Assembly: GCF_021018805.1 (NCBI RefSeq)
Contig: NC_086254.1
Location: 2,839,001-2,903,000 of the forward strand
Direction: 5' to 3'
Origin: Prinia subflava
Lineage: Eukaryota; Chordata; Aves; Passeriformes; Cisticolidae
DNA: 64,000 nt
In this document: positions 12,541 to 25,135 of the stretch, in pieces
Position numbering within the stretch: the stretch's first letter is position 1
Layout: the number at the start of each line of letters is the position of its first letter
Notes under the pieces: model-generated
What the model was told of the DNA's origin: nothing
The model's input: only the letters and a program-made list of their open reading frames with translations
Database searches by the model: none
Program-made: the position numbers and the translations under genes

Positions 12541-13159
12541 TGTCCTGGATTGAAAAATGTAACCAAAAATGTGTATTCTATTTTCATCTGTTGAAGTCGG
12601 TTGGGAGATATTGTTCTTTATCTCTTGTATCTCTAGGGGGGGAAGAGGGCAGATGCCTTCTGTTAATGGGACACCTGATAACACCAGATAAGGCAGGGCC
12701 TTCTTATCTCTTCCTCCACCCATCCTCCTCCCAGGGACATCCCCTGTGAATGGGCCATTGAAGGCTCTCACATGACTGAGAACATCACCTCATCCCATTG
12801 GGAGATGCTCCACCCAGCGGGAGGAGCCAAAGCCTTTCCACCGGGATAAAACCAGCAATCCCAAACTCCAAGGGAGCCTGTGTGCACTGGATTCCCAGAG
12901 GATGACTGGACCCTTTCTTGAGGATCATCTCTGCTCCAACAGAGCCACATCTGTCACTCTGGGAGGACTCACTGCGGGCTGCTTCCAACACCCTGACCAA
13001 CAGGGTGTCAGGTTTGCATTCTGGCTCTGTCAGTGCTCCTTTGTACTATTGCATTTGTCTTATTTTATTTTATTTTTATCTTTCTTGTTGTTTGTTCTCT
13101 CTCTATTAAATTGTATTTCTGACTTGGATTCTCACTGGTTTTGCTTTCAAACCAGCACA
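12541..13159 (+). mobile_element. Family A solo LTR, plus strand (reference copy)
   Basis: A 619-bp LTR begins TGTCCTGGATTG and ends ACCAGCACA, with a perfect 5-bp target duplication CATCC at 12536-12540 and 13160-13164. GGGATAAAACC at about 12843 is the likely TATA box. TCTATTAAATTG near 13102 provides an ATTAAA poly(A) signal. The GGTGTCAGGTTTGCATTCTGG region lies near the transcribed part. No primer-binding site or gag follows, so it is a solo LTR left by LTR-LTR recombination. A 5-bp duplication is usual for class III (ERVL) and some class I elements; the class is inferred. Confidence 0.9.
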
Positions 13160-13164
13160 CATCC

Positions 13165-16100
13165 ACTGCAGTAGCCCAGTGGAGTGAATATCTTAGCTCC
13201 TCTCTGAGAGGCAATGAGGCAACAGACACAATATCCACAGGTGAGAGCACCTCCCCCACCATGCTGTCCTCTCAACAATTCTTCATTTGTCTGTTAAAAT
13301 CCTTTAAACAGCAATTAAATGAGATCCCTGGGGTATATCTTCCCCAATCCCTTTGATCACTGGCTAAAAATGCCTCACATGCACTGTGTAGTGCAGCTCG
13401 TACCTGGCAGGTATGAACAGAGCCATTATATTGTCACATTCATCCCCTGAAGCCATTAATGCAGCACAACACGAGCCACAGTGTCAGGGCTCAGTCACGT
13501 ACAGGGGATGAAGCACAGGAAAACGAAGGTGAAAAATCATTTTGGGGATAGCTGAGCTGAAACTCTCTGCACAGGTCCAGACAGCAATCTGCAGAAATGC
13601 AGGTGAAGTGATCACTCAGGTTAGAGACCCAGCTGGGATATAATCCCAGCAATCTGGACTGTTGTGCAGACAAGGTATTTTTACCTCACCATAATTAAAA
13701 GACACCTGAGCAATCCCTGGAAAACTTCTGGCCCTGTAGTTGGTTCCCCCTCCTGCTGACCAAACAAGCACAAACTGTATTATCTCAGCTATGCAATGAG
13801 AGCAGGAGTTATGGAGCTACCCTGAAGAGAAACATCCCTCAGTGTCTAACCAGAGGGAACAGAACCACATGAAAGCTAAAAAATAATCTACTTGGTAATT
13901 ACAATTAATAGCATTTACCTCTTACTGGGAGCTTTACATTTCTTAAATATTTTCCAAACATTAATTAATTACTAAGGCAGGGGGGAAATGTCACTGCATT
14001 TGTATAAAAAAATAAGTATGTTGTGATACACTAATTATTATGTAAGTACCACTGTTCCTTGAGCCCTCCCATACATATAACCAAGGGGTACATGGGGGTT
14101 TGCTTTATTCTCTGCTGTAGAGATTTTTTTTAATTTTTTTTTTTTGGCCCACTTACTTCCAGCCCAAGTTGCCAAATATGGATTGTTCTTCAAGAGGAAG
14201 TGAACTAAAAGTCAAATTTGTTTTTATGTAGACTTGGACAAATACAGAGTTCCAGAAATCTACATTCTAAATTTCCCAGATCCCATCATAGCCAAAAAAA
14301 ATTCCCCAGGTTTCCAAAACAATGAGACAACACATAGCTCTTGCTACTTCAACAGGCCATTCCACAAATTAAGGACACAATTTGCACTGTATAATCACTA
14401 CTTCCAAAAGCAGAAACCTGTACTTAAATATTTTTTCCAACTATCCAAACAAATGCTTTGAAATTTATAAATACTGAGAATCCTAGAAATAATTAGAAAT
14501 ACTAAAGGCCATACTACCACTTTTCATCAAACGGACAGTGTACTAACAGTGTAACAGAAAAAGGAAATTTACTTGCCTGATCAGAAGGACTTCCACTTGA
14601 AAACTTCATGAAACACTGATTGTTTCAGACAAAAAAAAATTATCCATTTGAACGGAAACAGCCTAAAGAGAACAACTTCTATTTTTCTCCATCATTATTA
14701 AACATACTTCTAATACTTGGGCACTCATAACTCCTCCAAACACTTCTCACCACTTTTCTAAGTTTTCTTTTTCATCTTTGCTCAATTGATTAGCTCAATC
14801 CACCTCTTGTTAGGAGTTAGATTTCCTTGGGAAACTGCTATTAAATCTTCTCAGACTCATCTTCCTTGGATAAGTCTGTTACAACTGTTATAAGGTACAG
14901 GACATAACTGAGACAAAAAAATTTGAAGCTTATTGCAGAACTCAATCTTTCAGGTTCCCACAGAGCTCATCTAAATCCAGGCAGCACTTCTATAGTTTCT
15001 ATAATGGAATTAAACTGTGATGCTGAAAATAGCAAAAGGAATTTTCACCCAGAGCTCCTCACTGCAGACTTCTCAACAATCTGGAAGCTCTAAAACTAAA
15101 ATGCAATTAATGCTTTGCTTGTTGTCAGAGTCTGATCCCCATGGTGATGGATACTTTATAAATACACAGAACCAGCAATACTCAGTACCCCTCTTCCACC
15201 TAGTCTTCATCTTTGCCCTCAAGAATACTTGGAAAAAAAATTGTTTCCAAGCTTTACGTGAGGGAGAGTATGGTTTACTTTTGTAACTGTCATTTTACTA
15301 TAAATGCTGAATTTGAAAATCCAATTAAATATCCAATACTTTCTGCTTGATCTCATCAGTTTTCATCCTGCCTGACAATCTGAAGCAAATTAAACCTGAA
15401 CTTTCATTTATAGGCAGAAAGAGAATTAGTCATTTAAGGAAGGCATTTTAGAGGAGCACAGTAGTGTCTGACACATACTTTTAAGGCTTTTATGTGCTAA
15501 ACATTCCAATGCCCTATTTTGTATAGGGTTGCTCAGGCCTGAATTCTAATTTTACCCTTTTGTTCCTTTTGTAAGAAAAAAATTTGATAAAACTGACAAG
15601 CAATGGCTACATCTGCTCCATTTAAACCAAGGAGGCAAATTAGGGTATTAGGAACTCCTTCTTTAACTCCCTGACTCACCAGGTCCTTCAGAAAGTTAAA
15701 GAAAACCCATGGACCAGTTCTTAAAAATACTTAAGGCTTGACTGAAATGGGAAGCCTTTCATTTCACTTTGAGATATCTAAATAAAGATGCAAAAAGAAA
15801 TAAGGAGAGAGGCTTTTCAGCTTCTGAAAAATTCTCTGCATCTTCTGATGACTACCTACCTTTACAGTTCTTGCCCTCTATTTTCCAATTGCCAACAACA
15901 TGAGGATATAAGCATCACCCATTAGAGATGCATCTGTGAGGAAAAAAGGGCAAAGCAATTAGATATTAGTGATGAAGAACACGAATGCCCAAGACCTCAT
16001 GAAAGTGCATTTGCTCAGCAGAGCACCTTCTGCAAAATGGGCTGCTTCCTGTGAACAGGCACAAATTGCCCCAAAATATCCTTCTGGATCTCAAATGGAC

Positions 16101-16199
16101 AATGATTAAAATACTGGTGCTTCCACCTCTGTGAGTCTTGTGGGAGCACACGCAGAGCCCAGGCTTGTGGTGGTGCATGTTTTTGAATTTGCTGTTTTA
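13165..16199. other. Unassigned stretch with a donor-like site near its start
   Basis: About 80 bp beyond the solo LTR there is ATCCACAG|GTGAGAGC (donor at about 13242), preceded by an open frame. A transcript begun in the LTR could splice here, but nothing shows that it does. The remainder is AT-rich with T-rich runs at 14126-14147 and no recognised gene or repeat. Confidence 0.45.
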
Positions 16200-16864
16200 T
16201 GTAAGGTTTGGTTATCTGTAAAAGTTCAGTTCTGTGTACTCCTACCCCCCCCTAATTAATATTCCTTTGTTCCTCTCCTTCTCCCTCACGAGGGGTAGTT
16301 TTTAGTCTGTACCTGTGTTCATCAGTTAATTGTCAGTTATCTTTCCCACCTTTAGTTTTCCCCTCCCAGTTCTCTTTAATTGGTCCGAAGCACCTTTCCC
16401 CCCACCCTTTTCCCCCCAGAGACTGTGAACCATTGGCTGGAGGCGGCCAACCCCACCCCCTTCTCCTCCCCTTTTTGCTCCCCTTAAAACCCTGTGTAAG
16501 ACCAGAATCTGGGTCCAGAACCGGGCTTGGAGTTGAGCTAATAAACTCTCTGCTGCACTGCTGCTGGATCCTCCTTTCCTTCCTCTGCCTTGCTGCTTCA
16601 ACATTTCCTCACAAGCTCCTTCGGGATCATAGAACCCGTAGGAGTCAGCTCTGCCTGCGCAGCTCAGACTGACCCTGGACTGCGCCTTGCCCCAGCGCCT
16701 GGGCCAGCTCGGGGCGAGAGCCAGAGGCTTTGAGAGGCGCTGGGCACAGGCTGCACTCAGCTCCATTCCCACTGAACAGCACACGGCTTGCTGCCCTCAC
16801 ACCCTGTACTTCAGCCATGCCTGGAAACCTGGAAGACCTTCCCAGCACAAATCCATTCCCAGCC
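16200..16864 (+). mobile_element. LTR-like element, plus strand
   Basis: The block opens TGTAAGGTTTGGTTATCTG, holds C-rich U3 sequence, a CTTAAAACC promoter box near 16482 and AATAAA at 16540-16545, then about 300 bp of GC-rich R/U5-like sequence with CTGCTGCACTGCTGC. TTTTA occurs at 16195-16199 and 16865-16869 and could be a 5-bp target duplication, but the 3' end would then read CC rather than CA. The 3' boundary is uncertain. No other copy is present in the window. Confidence 0.5.
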
Positions 16865-16929
16865 TTTTATAACTGAATGTCAGAGAAGCCCAAATCACTC
16901 ACTGTGAGGTTTTTATCTTCTTTTCTTCA

Positions 16930-17422
16930 TGTTAAGAGCCAGGATTAATACATGGGAGTCGCAGTTTCATGGCCAGACTCAGTGTTTATTAATTCTTATC
17001 TATAGTGCAGCCTCACAAGTGGTGAGCTTTTAACTAGCAAATTAGAAAATAGAGGTGCCTCTAACTCTTTCCAAGGACTTTTAAGTACTAATTATCCAAT
17101 AAGGAGATGACACCTGTATGATTTATACTTTTGACCCAATAATTGACCACCCAAGCTTCATAATGTGGACCTTTTCACCCAATTAGATAAAACCACCCAA
17201 AACCAAGAAGAGGTGAAGAAGAAGGACCTGGACAACCCTCAAAGTCCTCCACATTGCCCCATATATATTACTAGATACTAAAATGTTAAATCTAAGTTTT
17301 TGACCCTGTGATATCACACACTTCTATTCAAACTACACACCCACAGTCCCAGTGCCATCACTCAATTTCAGGAGCCTGTTCCAAGGCCTCAGGTCAAATG
17401 TGATGCTTGCTTGAGGGTCACA
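16930..17422 (-). mobile_element. Old LTR-like element, minus strand
   Basis: The sequence CAGTGTTTATTAATTC near the left end reads as a reversed R region, and the right end TTGCTTGAGGGTCACA gives a TG start in the element's own orientation. The element may start at TGTTAAGAGCC (16930), but the flanks CTTCA and GTACC do not match. Sequence upstream to about 16905 may also belong to it. Confidence 0.45.
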
Positions 17423-19217
17423 GTACCCTTTAGCACAGAAAGCCTGACATTTTCAGCCTCCAGGGTTCCAACAACTCCCTGCCCCTCCATGCTCTCCTCA
17501 GCAGGCCCTTGTGCTCAGGTTAGCAGTGGGCAAGGGCAGTGTTTGCAGCAGCAGCAGCAGACCTGGCTCCCACCAACTCCACCAACAGGTACAGGCCAGC
17601 AGTGCCAAAAGATGCTGAGGTCACTGAAGTACAGAGTGCTACAGCTCCCAGCACTGACAGAGCAAACCAAATCATCAGTTAGCAAAAGCAAACTTGGATG
17701 GGGGTAGCGACTGCCTCTATTTCTGTACAGCATTGCTCACCCAACCCAGCCAGGTTCCAGACCACTGATCAGCATCTCCCAGGACACAGCCAGGAATGGA
17801 CCAGTCCTACCTGTCTCTTTCTTACACTCTTGCCCCAAGCATCTGCTACATCCCCTCCAGAAAAGACCCTGAGACTTCTCTGTGACCTAACACAGACTCT
17901 ACAAGTCCTAAAGCAGATCCAAGACAAGAAAACCACTCAGTTTTTCATAGGCTCTCAAACACAAAGATTAAGTGAAAATTAGACTAACTGGGCCTAATAC
18001 TTTTATTCTCCCTCATACAAAATCTTTTTACACATGATCCAGCAACTGAAAATGGCACTTTGAGTTGTATCACAAAGGAAAATCTTGTAAAATCCCCTTC
18101 AATATCTTGTCAAAATCAGCATGCTCTGTGACTAGACGACTGTCAGGGTGATCTATAGCCCCCAGACAGCACTGTAATATAAACTAAATTGCCTGAGTCA
18201 CAAGCAATGATAGAGTCATTCTACAGGAAATTGGAAATCAATTCTTGTCATCACTGTACATAACTCCTTTAGCAGAGTTCCAGTTGGCCGGTGTAATGCA
18301 AGGGAAGGGAGCTGGGAGCTGACAATCATGACAAGCTGAACAGCCTGCTCACTTATTGAAGCACACAAATTCTGTTTCTGCAATAGCACTTTGCATAGGG
18401 TACATGACAGATGTGAGCAGCCTGACCTAGCAAAATATCAAAGGGTAACCAAAGGTGTGCTGCATCCTGTTCACGAGGAGGATATATGGAGCTTGGGTTT
18501 GGGCCTGGAAATTGAGACCAGTAATCTTTTTTGTGTAACGACTCCTGGCAGGACAGAGGGAGAATCTTTTGCTCAATCTCACGCTGGAAGTCTTTCAGAC
18601 TTTCCTTCTGGGAGACTCCTTCATAATCATGATCAAAGCACTGCAGAAACCAGAGCACCAATATCAGCACTGGCAAGCTCATTCATAAGTTTGGCTCTCT
18701 GCAACACTTGTGTCAGGACTCAGTTGTTGGAATCAAGTGATTAAGTCAGTTTTTGTTATCAAGTAGATTTTTAAGCTATGGGAAGAGCCAATGTTTTTAT
18801 TCTAAAAGTTAAAAGGAAGTGAAAAGTCTAACACAATGTTATTCTCACAGCGTGCAATCACCTTTTGAGCAATGTTTTTCTGTGTAGATGCTTTATTATG
18901 CTTCATTTTACCTGGACTCACCAGCTAAATTCATTAAAATGAAGTGCAAAATCCGTTAAAAAAAAAAAAAAAAAGAGGCAATTAAGACAATTCTCTGTGA
19001 AACAAAGAACATTTTCTATTTCCACTTCTTGTACAAAAGCCAACTCATTGAGCTCCCACACACCCAGAAGGAAGCCAAAGCCATTTCTATACACAAGCTC
19101 ACTTTCAACTACTTAATATGGATGGATGCAGAAATATGATCAACTCATGCAGTGTCCAGCACAGCATGTTGCTTATTTGAATGCAAAAGTCCTAACCTAA
19201 AATAAGAACTTCCAAAA
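17423..19217. other. Unassigned stretch with poly(A) run
   Basis: No gene is recognised. A 109-codon minus-strand open frame (18353-18682) has no recognisable domain. A 17-base A run at 18958-18974 follows an unremarkable sequence; it is not clearly the tail of a retroposon. Confidence 0.45.
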
Positions 19218-19600
19218 TACAAAATCCCAGAATTATTTGAGACATTAGAGATTAAATAGTCCCAAGTCTCTGCCATGGGCAGGGACACTTTCCACTGTCC
19301 CAGGTTTCTCCAAGCCTGGCCTTGGACACTTCCAGGGATGGAGCAGCCACAGCTGCTCTGGGAACCCTGGACCAGGGCCTCACCACCCTCACAGATAAGA
19401 ATTTCTTCCTGATATCTTAATCTAAACCTTCAGGTAGCTGGAAGGCTGCAGTTAGGTCATCCTGAAGCCTTGGCTGAACAATCTCTACCTTTCCTTACAG
19501 GAGAGCTGCTGCAGCTTGGTGGCCTCCTCTGGACTTGCTGCACCAGGTCAGTGTCCTTCCTGTGCTGGGACCCCAGAGCTGCATGTGTCAAATGTAGGTT
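19218..19600 (-). mobile_element. CR1 LINE 3' fragment with internal deletion
   Basis: Read in reverse, this matches the 3' part of avian CR1 retroposons. Landmarks on the plus strand are CTGCCATGGGCAGGGACACT, TTCTCCAAGCCTGGCCTTGG, CAGGGCCTCACCACCCTCAC and TGTGCTGGGACCCCAGAGCT. CR1 elements are non-LTR retrotransposons that usually insert as 5'-truncated copies. Between TCTAAACC and TTCAGGTAGCTGGAAGG a segment of the usual CR1 sequence is missing. No reverse transcriptase frame remains. Confidence 0.85.
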
Positions 19601-19851
19601 AGTACAAAGTGTTCTGCTTAAGTGCCACAAAGTTTGCTTCCCCATCCTCTGGCCTGTTTGGGAGAAGGTGTGGTTTCTTCACATAACAAAAAATATTATG
19701 AGACTAACACTGAGGATTCCTCTTCACAAGAACTAAAAAGGAGGGACCATGAAGCAAAAAAGCCAACACCATCAGCATGACCCCTGTGCACCACACTAAC
19801 CTACAAAGGGACTGTGCATGCCCTGACAGTACTGCTTTAATACTGGCTGCA

Positions 19852-20514
19852 TGTCTTGGTTTGGAAAGACAGGTATCCATCAGGGGGAAACTGGAGTTTC
19901 CCTTGGAATAGAGAACGTAAAAACCCCTTCTCTCCAAATTATTACAATTTTGCAATTAGGAGCTTTCAGGCAAAAATATGGGAATAGGAATAACAGTTCT
20001 TTACTAAGAATATTAAAAAAAACAACAAATGTAGTAGTACAAAAAAACCACAAACAAATAAGCAAACAAACAAAAGTCCAAGAGAACCAGAGATACGACC
20101 TGACACCCTGTTATCAGGGTGTGGAAGCAGTCCAAATAAATCCTCCTGGAGTAACAGATGTTGTTCTGTGAAGTAGAGATGATTCTGTAGAAAAAAGGGT
20201 CCAGTGCTGGCAAGATGGGTCCAGTCTTCCTCCAAGAATTCAGTGGAAAACTGGCTGAATTAGTGTTTGGGATTGCTGGTTTTATCCCAGTGGAAAGGCT
20301 TTGGCTCCTCCCACTGGGTGGAGCATCTCACAATGGACTGAGGTGATGTTACCAGACATGTAAGAGGCCTTAAATGGCCCATTCACAGGTGATACCCTCG
20401 GAAGAGGATGGGTGCTAGAGTAGGATGAATGGAGCAGGAGAGAACATCTCCCAGTGGGTTTCCACAGATGAAAACAGAATACATATTTTTGGTTACATTT
20501 TGTAACCCAAGACA
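19852..20514 (-). mobile_element. Mosaic A/B solo LTR, minus strand
   Basis: A 663-bp LTR with a perfect 5-bp target duplication CTGCA (19847-19851 and 20515-20519). In its own orientation the first two thirds (about 20035-20514), including the TGGGATAAAACCAGCAATCC promoter block, match family A (12541-13159). The last 160 bp or so (19852 to about 20010), including TTTTTGCCTGAAAGCTCCTA and TTCCAAGGGAAACTCC, match the 3' part of family B (57201-58132, 60029-60994). It therefore has A-type U3 and B-type R/U5. No coding remnant adjoins it. Confidence 0.88.
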
Positions 20515-20519
20515 CTGCA

Positions 20520-22974
20520 ACAATATCTGGCACTAGTCAGGCAAATGGAGAGCCAACAAGCTATCAGAAAACAGCTGAGAAGTTAAATGCTATCATCTTG
20601 GGTTAATTAGCAGAATTTAGTTTATGTCAGCCACTGATCTTTTTATCCCAAGTATGATACTGTTTATATTCTCGAAAGCAGGCCTCAACAAAGAACTCAT
20701 TCATAAACAACTTTTGGAGTATTTGAATATTTTTCAGCTCGTCTGTCTCACTATTCAGAAATATGGTCATTCCACATTTGTTTTTTGAGTAGTTGGGAAA
20801 TTAATGCACATTTTGTGGTGGGATAATTGCAAAATTTAAATAATTTGTGATGAAAAATGCACCTTCTTTCCTTTTTCTTGAAAAGCAAGCTGAAATCCAC
20901 AATAACCCAGAAAGATGGCCTTTTCCATTGACAACATCTTGCTTGCTTTTAATTACACTATCCACCCTTAAAGATATGCCATAATTCACTAAACTATTAC
21001 AAAATTAATCTGGTAGTCAGATGTTTGTTTGTTTAACATCATTACCCAGTTTTGAGTCCATGAATCAAAGGAAATGGGGTTTTAATTAAGACCTGCAGAA
21101 TAAGAAGGGCATGAAAGCAGAACATTTAATTTGTAGAGCATAGTTGCACAATGTGTATTCCTTTGTGGCAAGGCCACCATGAGCAGTTCCTGCTCCACTC
21201 TACCTCTCCATTCTTGCCCTCATTAAAATGCTGCAGTTTTCTGCTCTTTCCTTCAGTTTTACCAATATAACAGCATGCTGTGATAAATGTTCATCACTGA
21301 AATCATCTGGAATATCATTCATTATCCCTGTAACAGTATTGGTATTCTTTTATTTGCTTCCAGTACAGGAAGCACTCCATAAACTCCATTTCACCACCTG
21401 TGAAAGCAGGAAATGCTGACCTGGAAAGTGATTTGATCTGCACAAAACACAACTCAAGGATCAGTGTCCATAATGTACCATTGCTTTAATGATGTCCTGG
21501 TTTGTTCTGGGCTGGCATATGGGCCTAACAAATTAATCTAATATGATCAGCTTGTTCTTAAACAGCACTGTACAAGCCACCACCTTCCAAAAGCTGAGTA
21601 TACTGGGCTGGAAAGAGCCAAGACTAAAGCCCACCCAAACCCATTACCGGGGTGATACTCACAGGTTAGGACATGTAGGTTTTCTGGTGGCTCACAATTG
21701 TTTTGACAGTCTGAGTTGGAAAATCCCAACAAAGATTTCAGCCATCACAGAAAGATGTGCAGAGTTACGTCACTGAGGAGAAGCGGCCAGCTCAAGCTGG
21801 AGATTTTGCAGTAGCAGACGTGTCGTTCTTGACCTGTGCTCTTACACACACAGCTGCCCAAAAGCACCAAGATTAAAGGATTGGTAAGTGGTGAGAAATT
21901 CAAATGGATTCTAGAAAAGCTGCAGAAGTCCATAGAGAATGAAAAGTTCTCTGCCAACAGCATCTGTCAGGCAGCAGTTGCAGAGCTTTAACCATCTTGC
22001 CACAAGTCAAAGGCAGAACTGTATTACTTCACAGGTTGTACCATGCACACAGAGAAGATAAGAAGTGATCCAAAAAGCATCAGAGTGTTGAAATTAGCTC
22101 AAGCAAGAGGGGGTTATTGCTTACAAAAAACTAACTGAAAAAGAGTCCAATGCTTCTAATTATCTTTATTACTGGATTCGATCTACACCCCTCCGAGGTT
22201 TAACTTACAGCACCATTTAAAGAATCCAGGAGTGAACTATACCTAAGAAAATCCTGCAAGTCATGAATCTTCTCTACAAGTGTCTTCATAACCATGGCAA
22301 ATACTTCATCACTGCAATAATGCTCTTTAAAGGAGATTACTAAAGTGAACAGGAGTGATTGAACAATAACCAGTCTCCATTTTGTTTCAGTCCTTAATTT
22401 AGACACTTTGCTAAGTGCTAGTTATTGCTGCAGCACAGTGAATTTTGCTTAGTAAGTAATTTTAAAGACTGTTTCACCGTATCTTAAAAGGTCTGAAACA
22501 GAGGTTAGAAAAACCAATAAACTTCAAAGTATGGAAAGTACAGTCACAGAGAAAGCTTTTATCAATGCACAGCATTGCAGTGAGACACATCCCAACAGGA
22601 AAAAGTAATTTGCATGTTTACTGATGCATTGTGGATATTTGTTCAAGGCCTTTAACATAAGCTGTCAGTTACACAGCCCTGATTCATTTAAGTTCTCAAA
22701 GTTTTAATTAGTTCTGAGAAAATGTTTTATGTAGAAGTCACAAGTCGTCGTGAAGCAGCAACTTCTCCGCTTGCTCCCTGTGATTCAAATCCTCACAGAA
22801 AAGTCCTGCCTGTTAGACTTGGGCCAAGAACAACCAGGCACAAAGCTGCAGCACCAGCTGCCCTTCAGCACCCAAACTTCTTTACAGAGGCAGCCCACAC
22901 CACATTTTGTGTATTAACCCAACCTGCAGAAGAATAAAGTCATTTCTTGTGGACCAATAGGCATGGTAACAACC
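20520..22974. other. Unassigned stretch
   Basis: Mostly AT-rich. Between about 21720 and 21995 two overlapping plus-strand frames stay open. The second, after an acceptor-like CTTACACACACAG ending near 21853, reads LPKSTKIKGLVSGEKFKWIL and continues to a TAA at 21991-21993; AATAAA lies near 22518. It could be a terminal exon, a retrocopy fragment or chance. No family is recognised, so it is not called. Confidence 0.4.
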
Positions 22975-23148
22975 AGGGGGAAGGGGAAGGGGAAGGGGAA
23001 GGGGAAGGGGAAGGGGAAGGGGAAGGGGAAGGGGAAGGGGAAGGGGAAGGGGAAGGGGAAGGGGAAGGGGAAGGGGAAGGGGAAGGGGAAGGGGAAGGGG
23101 AAGGGGAAGGGGAAGGGGAAGGGGAAGGGGAAGGGGAAGGGGAAAAAA
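22975..23148. repeat. (GGGGAA)n hexanucleotide array, about 28 units
   Basis: An almost perfect tandem array of GGGGAA covers about 170 bp, starting with GGGGG at 22976 and ending in an A run. All purines lie on the plus strand. Because the unit is six bases, every frame is open, which produces spurious GE, GK and LP dipeptide ORFs on both strands; these are not genes. Runs of four G separated by AA satisfy the G-quadruplex pattern, and the homopurine mirror-repeat character also permits triplex DNA. The near absence of interruptions suggests an unstable, probably polymorphic locus. Confidence 0.97.
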
Positions 23149-25129
23149 CACCCCCAAACCAGCAGCAAAGGTTTTCCAGCTGTCAGAAGAGCATGGCTGT
23201 GGCAGTGTGGAGGCCAGCAAGATGAGCAGGTGAGCCTGCAAGGTCCCTCTTCAAACCTGTGCCTGCATTTCCAAGAGCATGGATGGCTGCCAGGCAGGAG
23301 CAGAGCTGCTCACATTCACCCACAGATGGGCACTGACACCTGGCACAGGGGTCACTGCTCTGCTCAGCTCTGACCCTGGGGACAGGGCGTCACTGCATTA
23401 AAGTGTCTTTAGCGTTTCATTTGTCTGAAAATGTGTATGATGTCAGGCACAGAAGCAATAATTTGTAAACCACTTGCAGGCAGCTGCATCACTAAATGTA
23501 CCTGTGACCTCAGTACACAAGGTCAAGGCAGAACTCCACTTTCACCCTCTCTTTTCCCACCCCAGTGTGAAGTTCCTTCAGATTTTCCTGGATCTGTCCC
23601 CAACATGTCTCATTGCCTGTAACTATCAGCTGACAGATGTGTGCCCTCTCAGTGCCATCCTAGCTGTACATTTTCAATAAGCCAAACAACCAAAACAGTG
23701 AAAGTCCTAAATCAACGTGGAAGAAAGCAAAAGAATGACAGGCTTCACCAGCTGGAAAGAAAACCAGAGCAAACTGAGTATGATGCTTCTTTGTTACCAT
23801 AGTGCACCCAAAATTTCACACAGCTGTAACTAAAGCAAACCTACCTGAAGGGAACACCTTTTGTCCAAGCTCTGAACTCACCACCACTGGTAACACGTGC
23901 ACTCCTGACAGCAAGGGTACCCCTGAACTTGGTAAACCAAGCAGCTAAGCATTCCAACACCAGCCCTTGTCAGCCTTTCCCCCAGCAAAGAGAACCCATC
24001 TGGACAAGATGACCTGATTACATGCTTAGCTGATGTTACAGTGCCACTACATCTCAAATAAGGGAAAAAACTCATTCTGCAACAGTTAAACTACAGCCTT
24101 CTTAAAACCTGAGTACTACTTGAGCCTTCACACTCAACTGTGCTTGAGATACTTTAAACAAGTGCTGACAGATTAACCCCTAAACACAGTTAAAGGAATT
24201 CAGCAGGGATGCAAAGAGCTGAGCTGGAAAATTTAAGTTACCACTGAGTTACCCAAGTACCCAGAGTCTGCAATATCCTTAATTACCTACATCCCTCGTC
24301 ATTGCTCTGTCCTTAAGAATCACACCCAAAAAGAGGAACATGATTAAAAAACACATCACCTCTCCTTCCCGTATTTATCAAGTGAAACCAATCATTTAAG
24401 ACTTTGCTCTGCTTATGCAGCTCTTCACATTGCTCTGCTCAAAGCAATATGATGACAATTACTGAATGCCATTGCATGACTCATAAGCTGCTGAAGAAAA
24501 CACTTTCTCTTATAATGTCATGACATATGCTGGTAGCTAAACCATTCATATTTACCAACCAGATCACACAGATGGTCAGCTGTTGAAGTCTGGCTGAGGG
24601 ATTGCTTGCTAAGCTGCCCTAACATGTTCACTCAGGATCTTAGGAATAAATGCTAAGAGGTCCTGCTGAACCAAGACCAGGAGGTTGGTGTTCCTAATTG
24701 TTTGGGATGTTTTTGATTATCAAGCCTCAGTAGGAACTGCAGTGCACTGTGATGCTCCAAAGAAAAGGTACCATGTATATTTTTAATGCTTTTACTCATG
24801 TCTTTGACAGCATGTGCTACATCCCATCACTGTGCCATGACCTTCTCCTGACAGTTATCTGCCTCTGTGGCATTCAATGTGTGACTTGGATACAACACAC
24901 TGAGGCATGCAGAGGCAAAAGGAAGAGTAACAAGCCATTTTACAGGAAATTTTCCCTCTCCATACGCTGGAGCAGATTGGATGTGTACAGCACAGCAGTA
25001 CAGAGCACTGAAAAGGTCAAGAGCATTCCAAATTCCCCCTAAGACCTGATGCTGCAGTGCCAGTGAAGATGCCATTCTTCACTGCGAGCATCACCCTGTG
25101 CAGCAGGAAGCAGCTTGCTTTGCCCATCA
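23149..25129. other. Unassigned stretch
   Basis: The first 250 bp are GC-richer than average, with a donor-like GAGCAG|GTGAGCC at about 23228. At 23847-23905 a short minus-strand open segment has an acceptor and a GTAGGT donor; evidence is too thin to call an exon. No repeat family is recognised. Confidence 0.4.
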
Positions 25130-25135
25130 CTGCAG

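Noticed and set aside
21720..21993. Overlapping open frames that might be a terminal exon or retrocopy
   Set aside because: Two frames compete, neither peptide is recognised, and no upstream exon was found.
22882..23373. Long GE, GK and LP dipeptide ORFs on both strands
   Set aside because: They are translations of the (GGGGAA)n array, whose six-base unit keeps every frame open.
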